A stretch of 64,000 nt of DNA from JAVBOW01 sp031550125 (GCA_031550125.1 JAVBOW010000008.1:1-64000), one strand, 5' to 3'. Shown: positions 8,981 to 18,866, counted from the first letter of the stretch. Numbers and translations: made by a program. Notes: generated by a model not told the origin, from the sequence alone.

Positions 8981-9832
8981 TCAATTATTTTCCTCTTTTT
9001 TGGCTATCCACTCGAAGAGTTCCGGGCCGCTAAGGGCGTCGAGCAGGCGGGCGAACATTTCGCGGCCCGTCCTGGGTTCCAGCGTCTTCCAGCGTTGCAC
9101 CAGACCCACGCGCACCATGTAGGCCAGCACGGCCTCCATGTTGAAGTAGTCGAAGATGGTCATCTCTTCGGCCACGGCCCAGCGCAGCATATCCAGGCGG
9201 CGCTCCCTGGAGATTATGTCGTTCTCCTCGGTGAGCGTCTGCATCAGCGGCTCGATGAATTCCACCTCGCCCTTAAGTCCGAAATCGGCGGCCGTACTGC
9301 GGCACAGGGCCTGCGTCACGGCGTCGTCGCCAACCACAACCTCCTCTACGGGGCGGCGGGCCTTGACGGCGGCGGCGGCGGCGCAGATGTTGCGCAGGGT
9401 GCGGTCGAAATCGAACCAGTCGCGGACGAAGCGGTTGCGGCTGCGCGAAGCCTCCCTGTAAAACGCCTCGTAGAGCGAGCGCTCCAGCCTGAGCGAAGTG
9501 TCGATATCCTCCTCCTCGTTGTTGTCGGGCGAGTTGTAGGCCTCTATCACCCTGGCCAGGTATGCAGGCAGGTTCTCCGGCCTGCGTACCTCGTCGTCGA
9601 GCTGCTCGATGGTGAAATTGCCCATCCCGCCGAAACGGTTGCGGCCGTTGTATACGCTCACTATATTTTCTATGTCATAGAAGGTATAGAAAAAATCGAG
9701 CGTGGCGGCATCCTCCTCCGACAGGTTCTCGCGTACGTAAGCACGTATGCCGGCGGCGTCGAAATCCTTTTCGGAGCCGTCCAGGGCGTAGTCGCGCAGG
9801 CTTGCTACAAGGTAGTAATATTCCTTTGCCAT
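8981..9832 (-). CDS. DUF2764 protein, probable V-ATPase C-like stalk subunit
   Basis: 283 residues, starting MAKEYYYLVASL, typical of DUF2764, a family found between the E and A subunit genes in Bacteroidetes and spirochaete V-ATPase operons. It is soluble and helical, rich in acidic residues, with no membrane segment. By position and size it likely replaces subunit C, the socket joining the central stalk to the rotor ring; that role is inferred from operon context. It ends 8 bp before the atpA start. Confidence 0.85.
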   Translation of the reverse strand: MAKEYYYLVASLRDYALDGSEKDFDAAGIRAYVRENLSEEDAATLDFFYTFYDIENIVSVYNGRNRFGGMGNFTIEQLDDEVRRPENLPAYLARVIEAYNSPDNNEEEDIDTSLRLERSLYEAFYREASRSRNRFVRDWFDFDRTLRNICAAAAAVKARRPVEEVVVGDDAVTQALCRSTAADFGLKGEVEFIEPLMQTLTEENDIISRERRLDMLRWAVAEEMTIFDYFNMEAVLAYMVRVGLVQRWKTLEPRTGREMFARLLDALSGPELFEWIAKKEENN

Positions 9833-9839
9833 GACGGTG

Positions 9840-10454
9840 CTATTCGCCGTAAAGCAACTCGGCCACTTTCGGGCGGAGGTAACCGCCTATCAGCGCGCGG
9901 AAATCCTCTTCGGTGAAACTTATGTGGTAGCCTGCGTCCTTGGGGCCGATCCTGAAACCGCTTTTGACGCCGTTGGAGTATTTCAACTCCACACCCGAGG
10001 CCAGCAGGCCTGCGAGCGAACCTTTGACGGCGGCGGTGAAGCGGGCCTCCATAGCCGCGGGAAGCATGACCGTAAGGTCGGGCCTGACGCCCGACGCTCC
10101 GCTCCAGTTGCCTGCTATTGCGAGGATCATATCCTTTATGAACGCCTCGTCCACGGACACCTTGGCCGCCGCCTTGTCCAGGACGGCCGAGGTTATCATA
10201 TTCCCGATCATCTCCCTGAGAGAGGCCACGCTCTGGCGCGAGGCCAGGGTGAGTTCGGTGCGGGTGTTCTTTGTCAACTCTTCGGCTTTCATGGCGGCCT
10301 GGCGCTCTATCTTTTCCGCCTCGGCGCGGGCGTCGGCAAGGATCTTCGCGGCTTCGGCGCGGGCTTCCTCAACGAGGCGGCCGCTCTCGGCGCGGCCCTT
10401 CTCCAGACCCTCTTCGTAGAGCTTTTGTGTCAGCTGTTGCAGCTTGTTTTCCAT
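9840..10454 (-). CDS. atpE: V-type ATPase subunit E (peripheral stalk)
   Basis: 204 residues. The N-terminal ~70 residues are a highly charged coiled coil rich in Ala, Glu and Lys (EEARAEAAKILADARAEAEK); the C-terminal part is the globular domain that binds the head. In other V-ATPases E pairs with a G/H subunit; no such small coiled-coil gene is visible here. It starts 16 bp past the DUF4301 stop and ends 7 bp before DUF2764. Confidence 0.9.
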   Translation of the reverse strand: MENKLQQLTQKLYEEGLEKGRAESGRLVEEARAEAAKILADARAEAEKIERQAAMKAEELTKNTRTELTLASRQSVASLREMIGNMITSAVLDKAAAKVSVDEAFIKDMILAIAGNWSGASGVRPDLTVMLPAAMEARFTAAVKGSLAGLLASGVELKYSNGVKSGFRIGPKDAGYHISFTEEDFRALIGGYLRPKVAELLYGE

Positions 10455-10470
10455 AGTTATATATTGTTAT

Positions 10471-11928
10471 TTATTGATGCTGGGGACGGAGAAGGTCGGT
10501 AACGACCTTGACCGGGGAAAAAGTGGATATGGGAACCTCTACCAGAACCGTATTCCAATCGGCCATAGCCCCATTCCAGAGGCCCGGCAATTCCTGGGCG
10601 CGCAGCCTGCGGCCGTCTTTCGACTTTTCGGAAATGAATCCGGTGGAGGGATCGGCGTAGCGTCCCAGGTCGTATTTGCAGCCGAAGGAATCCTTAACGG
10701 CGCACACCAGGTCCACCGGGTTGAAGTGCGTGGCCGACGACATAAGGCGCATGTCTTCCGGGGCTATCTGCGACGACTCGGCTATCTGCAGCGAGCGCGA
10801 CCCGTCCTTGGCTGCGACCCAGAATGGGCCTCCTCCCGGCTCTCCCTCGTTACGTACCACGCCGCAAACGCGCATGGGACGGTCGAGAACCCTAAGCAGG
10901 CAGGCGCGCCTCTCCTCGGCCGAACGTTGTCCGAATCCTTCGGGCAGGCGGAAGGAGAGTCTGTCCGTGACGAACGTTTCGGCCTCGGCCAGACAATCCC
11001 CGCCGTCGCGGAGCCGCCGCTGCAGGTCGAAAGAGCGGCCCTGCAACTCGGCCAACAGGCCGGCCAGGGCTTTTTTATATTTAACCGTATCGCCTTTCAG
11101 GCGGTCGGGGGCCACGTTGTCTATATTCTTTATGAAAACTATGTCGGCGTCTATATCGGCCAGGTTCTCCAACAGCGCTCCGTGGCCGGCGGGGCGGAAG
11201 AGCAGGCTGCCGTCAGGTTCGCGGAAAGGGGTGTTGTCCTCGTTCACGGCTATGGTGTCCGTCGAGGGTTTCTGCTGCGAGAAGGTTATGTCGTAACGCA
11301 CACCGAAACGCTCCTCGAACATCTTTACGGTGCGGGCGAAAAGGCTCCTGAATCCGTCCAGATGCTCGCCCGAAACGGTGAAATGTATATGCGCCGTACC
11401 GCCCGAGGCGGCATACATGGCCCCCTCGACCAGATGCTCCTCGGCCGCAGTGCGCGGGCCTTCGGGATATTTATGGAAAAGTATGAGCGCCTTGGGTTGC
11501 GCGCCGTAGTTAAGCCCCTCTTTGCCTATTATCTGCGAAACCACCGCCCTCTCCCCTGCGCCAGCGTCGATAAACGGGGCGAAGGCGAAATCGGCGATAT
11601 GCTCCACCGCGCGCTCCACCGCGGCGCTGCGTTTGCCGTCGGAAAGGAATTCGAAAAGCTCTTTGAACATGCGTGTGGCGGCTCCCGAGGCCGGCACGAA
11701 TTTCACCGTTTTGACGCTGTCCGGCAGGTTGTCGTAGCCGGCGGCGTAATTCAGGACATCCTCTTCGGAAAGCACCGTTATGCCGTCGCCGGCCGTGGCC
11801 GCGGCGGCCACCGGAAGGAAAGGGAAGCCGGCGCGGAAATTATCTATCTGGCCCTCTACGCCATGTACCGTCAGCCCGCGCAGCGAAATCTGCGCCAAAT
11901 CTTTATCCGAAAACAGGTTAGATGACAT
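10471..11928 (-). CDS. DUF4301 protein, first gene of the V-ATPase operon
   Basis: 485 residues, soluble, matching DUF4301 of Bacteroidetes (PASGAATRMFKELFEFL, AGHGALLENL, SSATHFNPVDLVC). The segments VPASGAATRMFK and GHGALLENL recall sugar-nucleotide transferase loops, but the substrate is unknown. The ATG at 11928 was chosen; an in-frame TTG at 11946 would lie very close to the predicted promoter. The short gap to atpE suggests cotranscription with the ATPase. Its link to the ATPase is positional only. Confidence 0.85.
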   Translation of the reverse strand: MSSNLFSDKDLAQISLRGLTVHGVEGQIDNFRAGFPFLPVAAAATAGDGITVLSEEDVLNYAAGYDNLPDSVKTVKFVPASGAATRMFKELFEFLSDGKRSAAVERAVEHIADFAFAPFIDAGAGERAVVSQIIGKEGLNYGAQPKALILFHKYPEGPRTAAEEHLVEGAMYAASGGTAHIHFTVSGEHLDGFRSLFARTVKMFEERFGVRYDITFSQQKPSTDTIAVNEDNTPFREPDGSLLFRPAGHGALLENLADIDADIVFIKNIDNVAPDRLKGDTVKYKKALAGLLAELQGRSFDLQRRLRDGGDCLAEAETFVTDRLSFRLPEGFGQRSAEERRACLLRVLDRPMRVCGVVRNEGEPGGGPFWVAAKDGSRSLQIAESSQIAPEDMRLMSSATHFNPVDLVCAVKDSFGCKYDLGRYADPSTGFISEKSKDGRRLRAQELPGLWNGAMADWNTVLVEVPISTFSPVKVVTDLLRPQHQ

Positions 11929-11956
11929 CAATCGGGTTTTTAACAAAAAACGACCA

Positions 11957-11964
11957 TAAAGGTA
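11957..11964 (-). promoter_or_regulatory. Candidate -7 box for the DUF4301/V-ATPase operon
   Basis: On the minus strand the octamer reads TACCTTTA, one base off the Bacteroidetes TAnnTTTG. It lies 28 bp before the chosen ATG, with a TTTG 16 bp further upstream that could serve as a -33 element. Confidence 0.35.
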
Positions 11965-12051
11965 AGTTTTTTTTCAAAACCAAATACCTTTTGTTAATAA
12001 ATCGTACGAATATTTATCGAACACGGTTTAAATCCGTAGCGGACAGAGGCG

Positions 12052-14913
12052 TCACCCCTCCTTTTTCGTAAGGGGGATACGCCCGCAGACGGTGCGGTAA
12101 TCGCAATGGACGCACTGGTTGTCGTCAGGGCATTGGGCCAGCGGCGTTCCCGGATCGAACAGCGACGAGAGCGCCTTCTCCAGCCCGGCCTCGAAAGAGG
12201 AGGCGAAATCGCCGTAGCTCCACACCGGCCCCTCGGCGGCGTCGGACAGCAGCGGCGAGTAGCCTTTGTCCCGCAGGTGCCTTACGGCATAGATCGACGG
12301 GCGGGCGTCCAGGCCTCGATCCAGGCGCAACATCATGGCGTACAGCATAGTTTGCAGTGCAGCTCCGGTAGCGCCACGGTTCTTGCCGGTGAAAAGGTCT
12401 TCGACCCCCGCGAAGCGGGTCGACAGCGTCGGGTTGGAGCCGGCCATGCTCGCCGTCTTATAGTCCACCACGCGACGCAAGCCGCCTTCGAGTATGTCTA
12501 TGCGATCGGCCTTGCCTTCGAAAGAGACGGCCGCGCCGCCGGGCAGCGGGAAACGGCAGCGGACGGAGGCCTCGGTAGACTCTATGGCGAACGGCCCCTG
12601 CGAAGCGTCGAAAGGAAGGATGCAGCGGTTGATATATCCCGCCGCCATCTCCGAAGCTATCTGAAGGTTGCCGCCGCCGTCGGCAGCCGTAGCGCCGGGA
12701 TCGGAAGGGCGGAGGGCGGCAGCCGCGCACTCCACGGCGGCGGCCACCTCGGGCGTCCCTATCATGGCCCTTATCTCCGGACGAGGATCGGACAGACCCG
12801 CCAGCGGTTTGTAAAGCGTCTCCATGGCCCCGTGCAGAAGGTTGCCGAAAGCGCGGGCGTCGACATCGTCGGACACATCTTCGGCTACGCGCAGCGAAGC
12901 TATATATTTATAATAGAACCTGAGCGGGCAGACCACATAGGCGGCCAGGGCGGAGGGCGAGAGGGAGCGCCCGGAGTCGGGGTCGAGGTAGCGCGACAGG
13001 CTGCGCATAACGGTCGCGTCCTTCTCGACGGATATGGTTTCGCGTGCGGGCAGGTTGGCCCCCAAGGCCACCTGCAGGTTTTCGAGGCGGTGCGCCGACT
13101 CGAATTCCATCTGGGATATATAGCGCGACGGCTCTCCGCTGCGCCTTTCGTCGGTGTGCGAACAGTAAACCAGGCGTACGCGCCCGGCCCTCTGCAGCAG
13201 GCGGTGGAAATAATAAGCGTACATAGCCTCGTGGTGGGCCTGGCCCGGAATGCCGTAGGCCAGCTTGAGGCTGTGAGGTATGAAAGATCCCGAAGCGGGA
13301 CGGTTGCCTGGCAGTATGTCGTCGTTGACCGACAGTATGACCACGTTCTCGAAATCCAGGGCGCGGGTCTCCAGGAAACCCATAACCTGCAATCCCCTGA
13401 GCGGCTCGCCTTCATAGGGGATGCGGACGGACTGAAGGCGGCGGCGCAGTAGCGAGGCGAAGACCCTCTCCGACAAGTCCACCCCGCAACCTTCCAGCGA
13501 ATTGCACAGGCTGCGTATATTTTCGGCGGCGGCGTTCAGCATCTCGGCCCTCAGTTTGTCTTCAGGGTCGAACGCCGCCGAAGAGAGGGCGTCTAAAAGG
13601 TAGCCGCCCATAGCCCGCCATCCGGCCGCCGGCACGAAAACGCCTTCCCACCCGGGGCCGGACAGCATGTCGGCCGGACAGCGCGCCATGCGTGCATCGG
13701 CTATACGGCGCGCCAGCGCCGCAGCGCCGTTTTTCGCGGCCAGGAACGGATGGCGCAAGAGACCCGTCACGTCGGCGTGGTGGAACGACACCGCGCCATA
13801 TTCCGCCTTGCGGTGCCGCTGCAACTCCAGCAGTCTTTCCACGAACGAATAGGCGGAACTTTGTCGCAACGGATATCCCATGGTGACGTTTATACCCTCC
13901 ACGTTCTCCGGGATGGAATACAGGAGGGGGTCGAGCAACCCTTCGTCGCACAGTACCACGGCCGTCTCCTTGCCCGGCGCATGGGGCATATCGGAGAGAA
14001 ACTTATGGACGTATTTGCACTGCAGGGTGTCCGAAGGCGACGAAACGGCGGCTATATCCTTATCGTTGCGGAAATTATCGTGCGACGGCTCCATATCCGC
14101 AGGCATGGGATAGCGTGCGAGGTTGGAACGCATGAACACGCCCGCCTCGCCGCCCGCATCGGCCACGTAGTAATCGTCGTAATCCCAGAAAAACAAAGCC
14201 CCCGCCTCGCCGCGCAAACGGTCGAAAAGTTCTTTTTCGCACTCCGTCAAGGCGTTGAAACCTACAACGGCATAGCGGCGCGCGAACATCCCGGCAGGAG
14301 CCTCACCCTGCGAGACGGCCAGGGAGGCGGCGCGGTGGACCATGCCGGTATAGGCCATGCCTTGCCCGCGCAAACGCTCGTTATAGGCGGCATAGACGCT
14401 GTGCAGGGTATCCCACACCTTCATGAAACGCAGCTGCTCCTGCGAAAAGCTCTCGCGCGCGCCGAAACTTTCCCAGAAGCGGTCTATAAGTCCGCGCTGC
14501 TCGGGAGTGAGGTAAGAGTGGTCGCCGTCTATACGTTTGAGGTCCCTGAGGTTGGAGAACAGGGTGCGGGCGTCGACCATGTATTTGTCCAGCGAATCGA
14601 AATCGGCGAGCAGCATCTCGCCCCAAAAATAGAAATCGTCGAAAGGCTCGTTGTGATATTCCGACCACACCTTGTAAAGCTCCGTGACCAGCCTCACGCC
14701 GCCGGTGATCTTCATGCCCGAGGCCTGCTCCATCAACTCGTCCACGGATACCGTCTGCGGCTGCCACAACGGCCTGTCCGCCAGCGAAGCGAGGGCGTCG
14801 GCGAAAAACAGCGACGCGCGCCGCGAAGGGAATATAAGGCACAGGGACGAAATTTCGTCCCCGTATCTGCCGTAAAGATATTCGGCCGTCCTGTATATGA
14901 AGCCTTTATACAA
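12052..14913 (-). CDS. AddB-like PD-(D/E)XK nuclease with Fe-S cysteine signature
   Basis: 953 residues. The C-terminal nuclease domain shows GNLLHGAMETLY (about 690), the Asp of GKADRID and VVDYKTAS (DYK at 817-819), the RecB-type nuclease motifs. Cysteines at about 662 (VVCPLRFYYKYI), 934, 937 and 943 have the C...CxxCxxxxxC spacing of the AddB [4Fe-4S] cluster. The N-terminus reads LIFPSRRASLFF and has no Walker A, so this subunit is probably not a helicase, unlike Bacillus AddB. With the AddA-like protein at 15678-18866 it likely forms the double-strand-break end-processing enzyme. It follows the DUF2807 gene by 3 bp on the minus strand. Confidence 0.85.
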   Translation of the reverse strand: MYKGFIYRTAEYLYGRYGDEISSLCLIFPSRRASLFFADALASLADRPLWQPQTVSVDELMEQASGMKITGGVRLVTELYKVWSEYHNEPFDDFYFWGEMLLADFDSLDKYMVDARTLFSNLRDLKRIDGDHSYLTPEQRGLIDRFWESFGARESFSQEQLRFMKVWDTLHSVYAAYNERLRGQGMAYTGMVHRAASLAVSQGEAPAGMFARRYAVVGFNALTECEKELFDRLRGEAGALFFWDYDDYYVADAGGEAGVFMRSNLARYPMPADMEPSHDNFRNDKDIAAVSSPSDTLQCKYVHKFLSDMPHAPGKETAVVLCDEGLLDPLLYSIPENVEGINVTMGYPLRQSSAYSFVERLLELQRHRKAEYGAVSFHHADVTGLLRHPFLAAKNGAAALARRIADARMARCPADMLSGPGWEGVFVPAAGWRAMGGYLLDALSSAAFDPEDKLRAEMLNAAAENIRSLCNSLEGCGVDLSERVFASLLRRRLQSVRIPYEGEPLRGLQVMGFLETRALDFENVVILSVNDDILPGNRPASGSFIPHSLKLAYGIPGQAHHEAMYAYYFHRLLQRAGRVRLVYCSHTDERRSGEPSRYISQMEFESAHRLENLQVALGANLPARETISVEKDATVMRSLSRYLDPDSGRSLSPSALAAYVVCPLRFYYKYIASLRVAEDVSDDVDARAFGNLLHGAMETLYKPLAGLSDPRPEIRAMIGTPEVAAAVECAAAALRPSDPGATAADGGGNLQIASEMAAGYINRCILPFDASQGPFAIESTEASVRCRFPLPGGAAVSFEGKADRIDILEGGLRRVVDYKTASMAGSNPTLSTRFAGVEDLFTGKNRGATGAALQTMLYAMMLRLDRGLDARPSIYAVRHLRDKGYSPLLSDAAEGPVWSYGDFASSFEAGLEKALSSLFDPGTPLAQCPDDNQCVHCDYRTVCGRIPLTKKEG

Positions 14914-14916
14914 CGG

Positions 14917-15597
14917 CTATTTACCTATGTTGTTTATATTTCCTCCAAGTTTCACCGTAGTGCGCAGGGAGACGGGATCGCCGCGGTAGAAAATATTGGC
15001 CGCCGTAGCCGCCTCGACCACAATGCGTTCAGTTCCCCAAGCGTATATCTCCGAACCCATATTGGCGCGCGCCTCGAGCGACGAGGCGTCCATATTCCTG
15101 GCGTCCACCCTGCTGCGCTGCCCGGCCTCGATGGAGGCGTAACGGCTTACGCCGTCTATCTGGGCCGCAGAGTTGCCGGTCAGCTTGAGATCGATATCGA
15201 AACAGTCCACCGAAGCGACCAGTTTGGCTCCCGAAGAGAGCGCCGCCGTGAATGCGCGCGCCGTGACGGGCGTGGAGAAGAGGGCCTCGGCTCCGTTGAG
15301 GGCGAGACTTTCCATCTCGGTATAGAATATCTTCACCTTCAACATGGAGTTCTTTTGCAGCGGACGCGACTTTATCGTCAGCGTGCCGCCCGAGACGCTC
15401 CATGTGATATATTTGGGATCTAACTCCACCAACTCCATGCATACGCCCAAAGTGTCGGAGCGAACCAGCTCCGCGCTCATGTTGCCTATGAGAGAGACCG
15501 ATTTGAATTCGTTCAACTGAGCGCCGCAGATGACCTGCTGTGCGCGTGCGCCGAAAGAACCGGCGAGGAGTATGGCTATTAAAAACGCTTTTTTCAT
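14917..15597 (-). CDS. Exported DUF2807 (GIN-domain) protein
   Basis: 226 residues with a signal peptide (MKKAFLIAILLAGSFGARAQ). The rest is a repetitive beta-rich sequence with alternating small residues (GNSAAQIDGVSRYASIE), typical of DUF2807 'head GIN' proteins predicted to form a beta-helix-like periplasmic or surface domain. Function unknown. Its stop lies 3 bp before the addB-like start, so the two may be cotranscribed, although an envelope protein and a recombination nuclease are unlikely to work together. Confidence 0.8.
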   Translation of the reverse strand: MKKAFLIAILLAGSFGARAQQVICGAQLNEFKSVSLIGNMSAELVRSDTLGVCMELVELDPKYITWSVSGGTLTIKSRPLQKNSMLKVKIFYTEMESLALNGAEALFSTPVTARAFTAALSSGAKLVASVDCFDIDLKLTGNSAAQIDGVSRYASIEAGQRSRVDARNMDASSLEARANMGSEIYAWGTERIVVEAATAANIFYRGDPVSLRTTVKLGGNINNIGK

Positions 15598-15646
15598 ATT
15601 CGTACTTAAATGATCGACTAAGGTAGGGCTTTTCGTTAAATTATCA

Positions 15647-15654
15647 TAACTTTA
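15647..15654 (+). promoter_or_regulatory. Candidate -7 box for the addA-like gene
   Basis: TAACTTTA, one base off TAnnTTTG, 23 bp before the ATG in the intergenic gap between the divergent DUF2807 and addA-like genes. No convincing -33 element. Confidence 0.3.
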
Positions 15655-15677
15655 TCGCTCGAAATTTTTACCCGGGA

Positions 15678-18600
15678 ATGGGAAACGTCACAATATTAAA
15701 AGCATCGGCAGGGTCGGGCAAGACTTACAGGCTCGTATGGGAGTATATATCGGCCGTGGTGGAAGATCCGGCCCTCTACCGCCATATCCTCGCCGTGACG
15801 TTCACCAACAAGGCTACCGCCGAAATGAAAGAGCGGATAGTGCGCCAACTGCACGCCCTGGCCTCCGGGGCCGACAGCCCCTACCTGGAAGGACTGGCCG
15901 CAAAGACCGGATGGAGCCGTCCCGCCGTGCGGGAAAAAGCCGGACTGGCGCTGCACAACATACTGCACGACTACAGCCGTTTCCAGGTGGTGACGATAGA
16001 CAGGTTCTTCCAGGGGATCATCCGCTCTTTCATGCGTGAACTGGGCATCAGCCTCGACTTCAACATAGAACTGAAGACCTCCACGCTGCTTGAAGCCGCT
16101 GCCGACGCGCTCGTGGAGCGCACCTCGTCCGATCCCGACCTGAAGAGGTGGGTGGCGGGGTTCGCCGACGAGCAGGCCGTAGCCGGCAAGAACTGGGACG
16201 TCAGGCGGAAACTTGCCGAGGCGGGCGAAGAACTCTTCGGCGAAGAGTGGGGCGTGGACCCTGGCGAAGAGGAGCGGAGGCGCGCCCGGCGCGAAAAGCT
16301 GGAGGCCGCCATGAAAGCCGCCGACGCGGAAAAAGCCCGCGTATGCGGGCGCATGCAGGCGGCGGCGGCCAGGGCTATGGAGATTATCGACGGCAACTCG
16401 CTGTCTCCCGCGGATTTCTACCAGTCGCGCTCCGGCGTAGGGGCGTTTCTCCAGCGGACGGCCGAAGGCGCCATAGCCCCGCGCAACACATACGTGGACA
16501 AGGCCCTGGAGGGCGACGGCGGGTGGTATTCGCAAAAATCGCCGCACAAGGAGCAGATAAAGGCGCTCATCCCCGCGCTGCGCCCGCTGCTGGAGGAGAT
16601 ATGCCGCACGTGGGACGAAGAACACAGGGCCATATATTCCGCCGCCGCACTCGAAAGGCGTTACCGCACCTTCGGGCTGCTGGACGAGATGGCGCACGAA
16701 GTTTCGCAGCTCTGCGCCGAGCGCAACATAATGCCCATAGCCCGCACCAACCACATAATACGAAAACTGACGGAGGGCAACGGCGCGCCGTTCATATTCG
16801 AGAAGGCCGGCAATCACTATTCGCGTTTCCTGATAGACGAATTCCAGGACACCTCGAGCATGCAGTGGGGCAATTTCGTGCCGCTGTTGCAAAACGCCCT
16901 TTCGCAAAGCGCAGGCCAGCCGGTGCTTCTGGTAGGCGACGTCAAGCAATCCATATACCGGTGGCGCGGCGGCGACTGGCGCATACTCGCCGCCGGGGCG
17001 GGAGCCGCGCTCGGAGATGCGCGGGAAGAGGCCCTCGGCGTCAACTACCGCAGCCTGCCCGTGGTGGTCGAGTTCGTGAACACCCTTATGGAAGAGTGTG
17101 TGGGACGCGACGCGGATTATCTTGAAAGAATCGCGGGCGAGGCGGCTGCGAAACGGTACATAAACCTTAATGAGGCGGAATACCTGAGCGGAATGCCCCG
17201 GGCCGCCTACGCCGGACACGGGCAGACTACGCCGGAAGGCAAGCGGGGGGGGTACGTAACCCTCACCATGGCGCGCCCCGGAGATGAATCCGGCAAAGAC
17301 GCGCTGGTGGAGCGGGTCGAGGAACTTCAGCGCCGGGGGTTCGGTCCTTCGGAAATAGCCATACTCGTGCGGCGGCGGAACGAGGCGCAGCAGGTGGCGC
17401 GCACCATGCTGGCGTACAAGGCGGCCAATCCCGACTCGCCCTACAGCTATGACGTGGTGACGGCCGAGGCGCTCTACATAGGATCGTCGCCGGCCGTGGA
17501 ATTCCTGGCCGCATGCATGGGCCTTGCCGCCGACCCCGGCGACGACGTGGGACGCGCGGTGTGGAACCGCCACGCCGGACGCCCGTTCGGCGAGCAGTTG
17601 CCGCCGGAAGAGAAGGAATTCCTGGCTTCGGCGGCCGCCACGCCTCCGCAGGAGTGTTTCCGCAGGATACTCATGCGTTACGGCGATATGGCCGGCGGCG
17701 GCCAGATTGCGTACGTCCAGGCTTTCGAGGAGCAGATAGTGAGGTTTTGCAACTCGGGCGTGGCCGACCTCCAACTGCTGCTCGAATGGTGGAGGGAGGA
17801 AGGGTCCACCGAATCGGTCTACATGCCCGAGAACGGCTCCGCCATAAGGATAATGACCATCCACGCGGCCAAGGGGCTTGAATTCGGCGCGGTCATTCTG
17901 CCCTACTGCTCGTGGGGACTCGCGCCGAGGGCCGACTCGCCGGTAAAGGTGTCGTCCGACGAAGAGCCTTTCCGCGGTCTGGAGAGGCTCAGCCTGGGAT
18001 TCACGTCCGACCTCGGACGCTCAGCTTTTGCCAGCGACTACTACAACGAACTGGTAATGTCGCATATAGATAATATCAACCTGCTTTACGTGGCCCTTAC
18101 CAGGGCGCGCGAAGAGCTGCACATATACATGGCCCGCAAGGCCGACAGACAGCCCGGCAAAGACGACAAGTTCGTAACCGTTGGCGACCTTATAGCCGAC
18201 GCCGCCGACATGTCTGGCGCACGCATAGGAGGCATGAAGGGAGAGGCGTGCGAAGCCGGTGAAGGCCGGAGTTCGATAACTTTCGGGCAACCAGTACGCC
18301 GTACGGCATGCGTCCGGGAGGATAGCGGCGGCATAGACGTGGGCTACCCCACGCGCGACCCGGGGCTGAGGGTGCGCCTGCGCTTCCCGTCGCAGCGCTA
18401 CACGGACGGAGGCGAAACGCCGCCGGCGCTAACTCCGCGAAGCTATGGGGTGATGATGCACAGAATTTTCGAAAAAGCCGCCTCGCGCGACGATATAGCC
18501 GAGGCCGTCCGGAATCTGGCGCGGGACGGGGCCATATCGGCCGAAGAGGCCGCGCGGCTTGCGGAAATGACGGAGCAGGCTATGGCCGACCCGCTTATAG

Positions 18601-18866
18601 GCGGCTGGTTCGACGGCAGCTGGCAAACAGTCCGCAACGAGAACGAGATAATAATGCCGGGCGAAGGCGCCGGCGTCCGCCGTCCCGACCGCGTGATGGT
18701 GAAAGGACGCAGGGCCGTTGTGGTGGACTATAAATTCGGGGAAAAAGACCGGGCCGGATATCGCAGCCAGATAACCGCGTACAAAGACATCCTCGCCCGC
18801 ATGGGTTACCAGCCCGTGGAGGGATATATATGGTACGTCTCTCTCGGGAAGGCGGAGCAGGTGTGA
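15678..18866 (+). CDS. AddA-like UvrD/Rep helicase with C-terminal PD-(D/E)XK nuclease
   Basis: 1062 residues. Walker A ASAGSGKT at 9-16, helicase motif II IDEFQDTS, motif III/IV segments (LLVGDVKQSIYRWRGGD) and motif V/VI (TIHAAKGLEF, LYVALTRAREELHIYM) define a superfamily 1A helicase. The C-terminal nuclease domain carries GVMMHRIFEKA, RRPDRVMV and VVVDYKFGEKD (DYK at 1017-1019). Two nuclease-bearing subunits, here and in the AddB-like protein, give the AddAB layout used to process broken DNA ends for RecA. The length is somewhat below the ~1200 residues of Firmicutes AddA. It is transcribed divergently from its putative partner, with one gene between them. Confidence 0.88.
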   Translation: MGNVTILKASAGSGKTYRLVWEYISAVVEDPALYRHILAVTFTNKATAEMKERIVRQLHALASGADSPYLEGLAAKTGWSRPAVREKAGLALHNILHDYSRFQVVTIDRFFQGIIRSFMRELGISLDFNIELKTSTLLEAAADALVERTSSDPDLKRWVAGFADEQAVAGKNWDVRRKLAEAGEELFGEEWGVDPGEEERRRARREKLEAAMKAADAEKARVCGRMQAAAARAMEIIDGNSLSPADFYQSRSGVGAFLQRTAEGAIAPRNTYVDKALEGDGGWYSQKSPHKEQIKALIPALRPLLEEICRTWDEEHRAIYSAAALERRYRTFGLLDEMAHEVSQLCAERNIMPIARTNHIIRKLTEGNGAPFIFEKAGNHYSRFLIDEFQDTSSMQWGNFVPLLQNALSQSAGQPVLLVGDVKQSIYRWRGGDWRILAAGAGAALGDAREEALGVNYRSLPVVVEFVNTLMEECVGRDADYLERIAGEAAAKRYINLNEAEYLSGMPRAAYAGHGQTTPEGKRGGYVTLTMARPGDESGKDALVERVEELQRRGFGPSEIAILVRRRNEAQQVARTMLAYKAANPDSPYSYDVVTAEALYIGSSPAVEFLAACMGLAADPGDDVGRAVWNRHAGRPFGEQLPPEEKEFLASAAATPPQECFRRILMRYGDMAGGGQIAYVQAFEEQIVRFCNSGVADLQLLLEWWREEGSTESVYMPENGSAIRIMTIHAAKGLEFGAVILPYCSWGLAPRADSPVKVSSDEEPFRGLERLSLGFTSDLGRSAFASDYYNELVMSHIDNINLLYVALTRAREELHIYMARKADRQPGKDDKFVTVGDLIADAADMSGARIGGMKGEACEAGEGRSSITFGQPVRRTACVREDSGGIDVGYPTRDPGLRVRLRFPSQRYTDGGETPPALTPRSYGVMMHRIFEKAASRDDIAEAVRNLARDGAISAEEAARLAEMTEQAMADPLIGGWFDGSWQTVRNENEIIMPGEGAGVRRPDRVMVKGRRAVVVDYKFGEKDRAGYRSQITAYKDILARMGYQPVEGYIWYVSLGKAEQV

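Noticed and set aside
15696..17864. 722-codon minus-strand open frame opposite the AddA-like gene
   Set aside because: Same cause: long antisense frames are expected in GC-rich DNA; no motif and no start context, while the plus-strand helicase has all its motifs.
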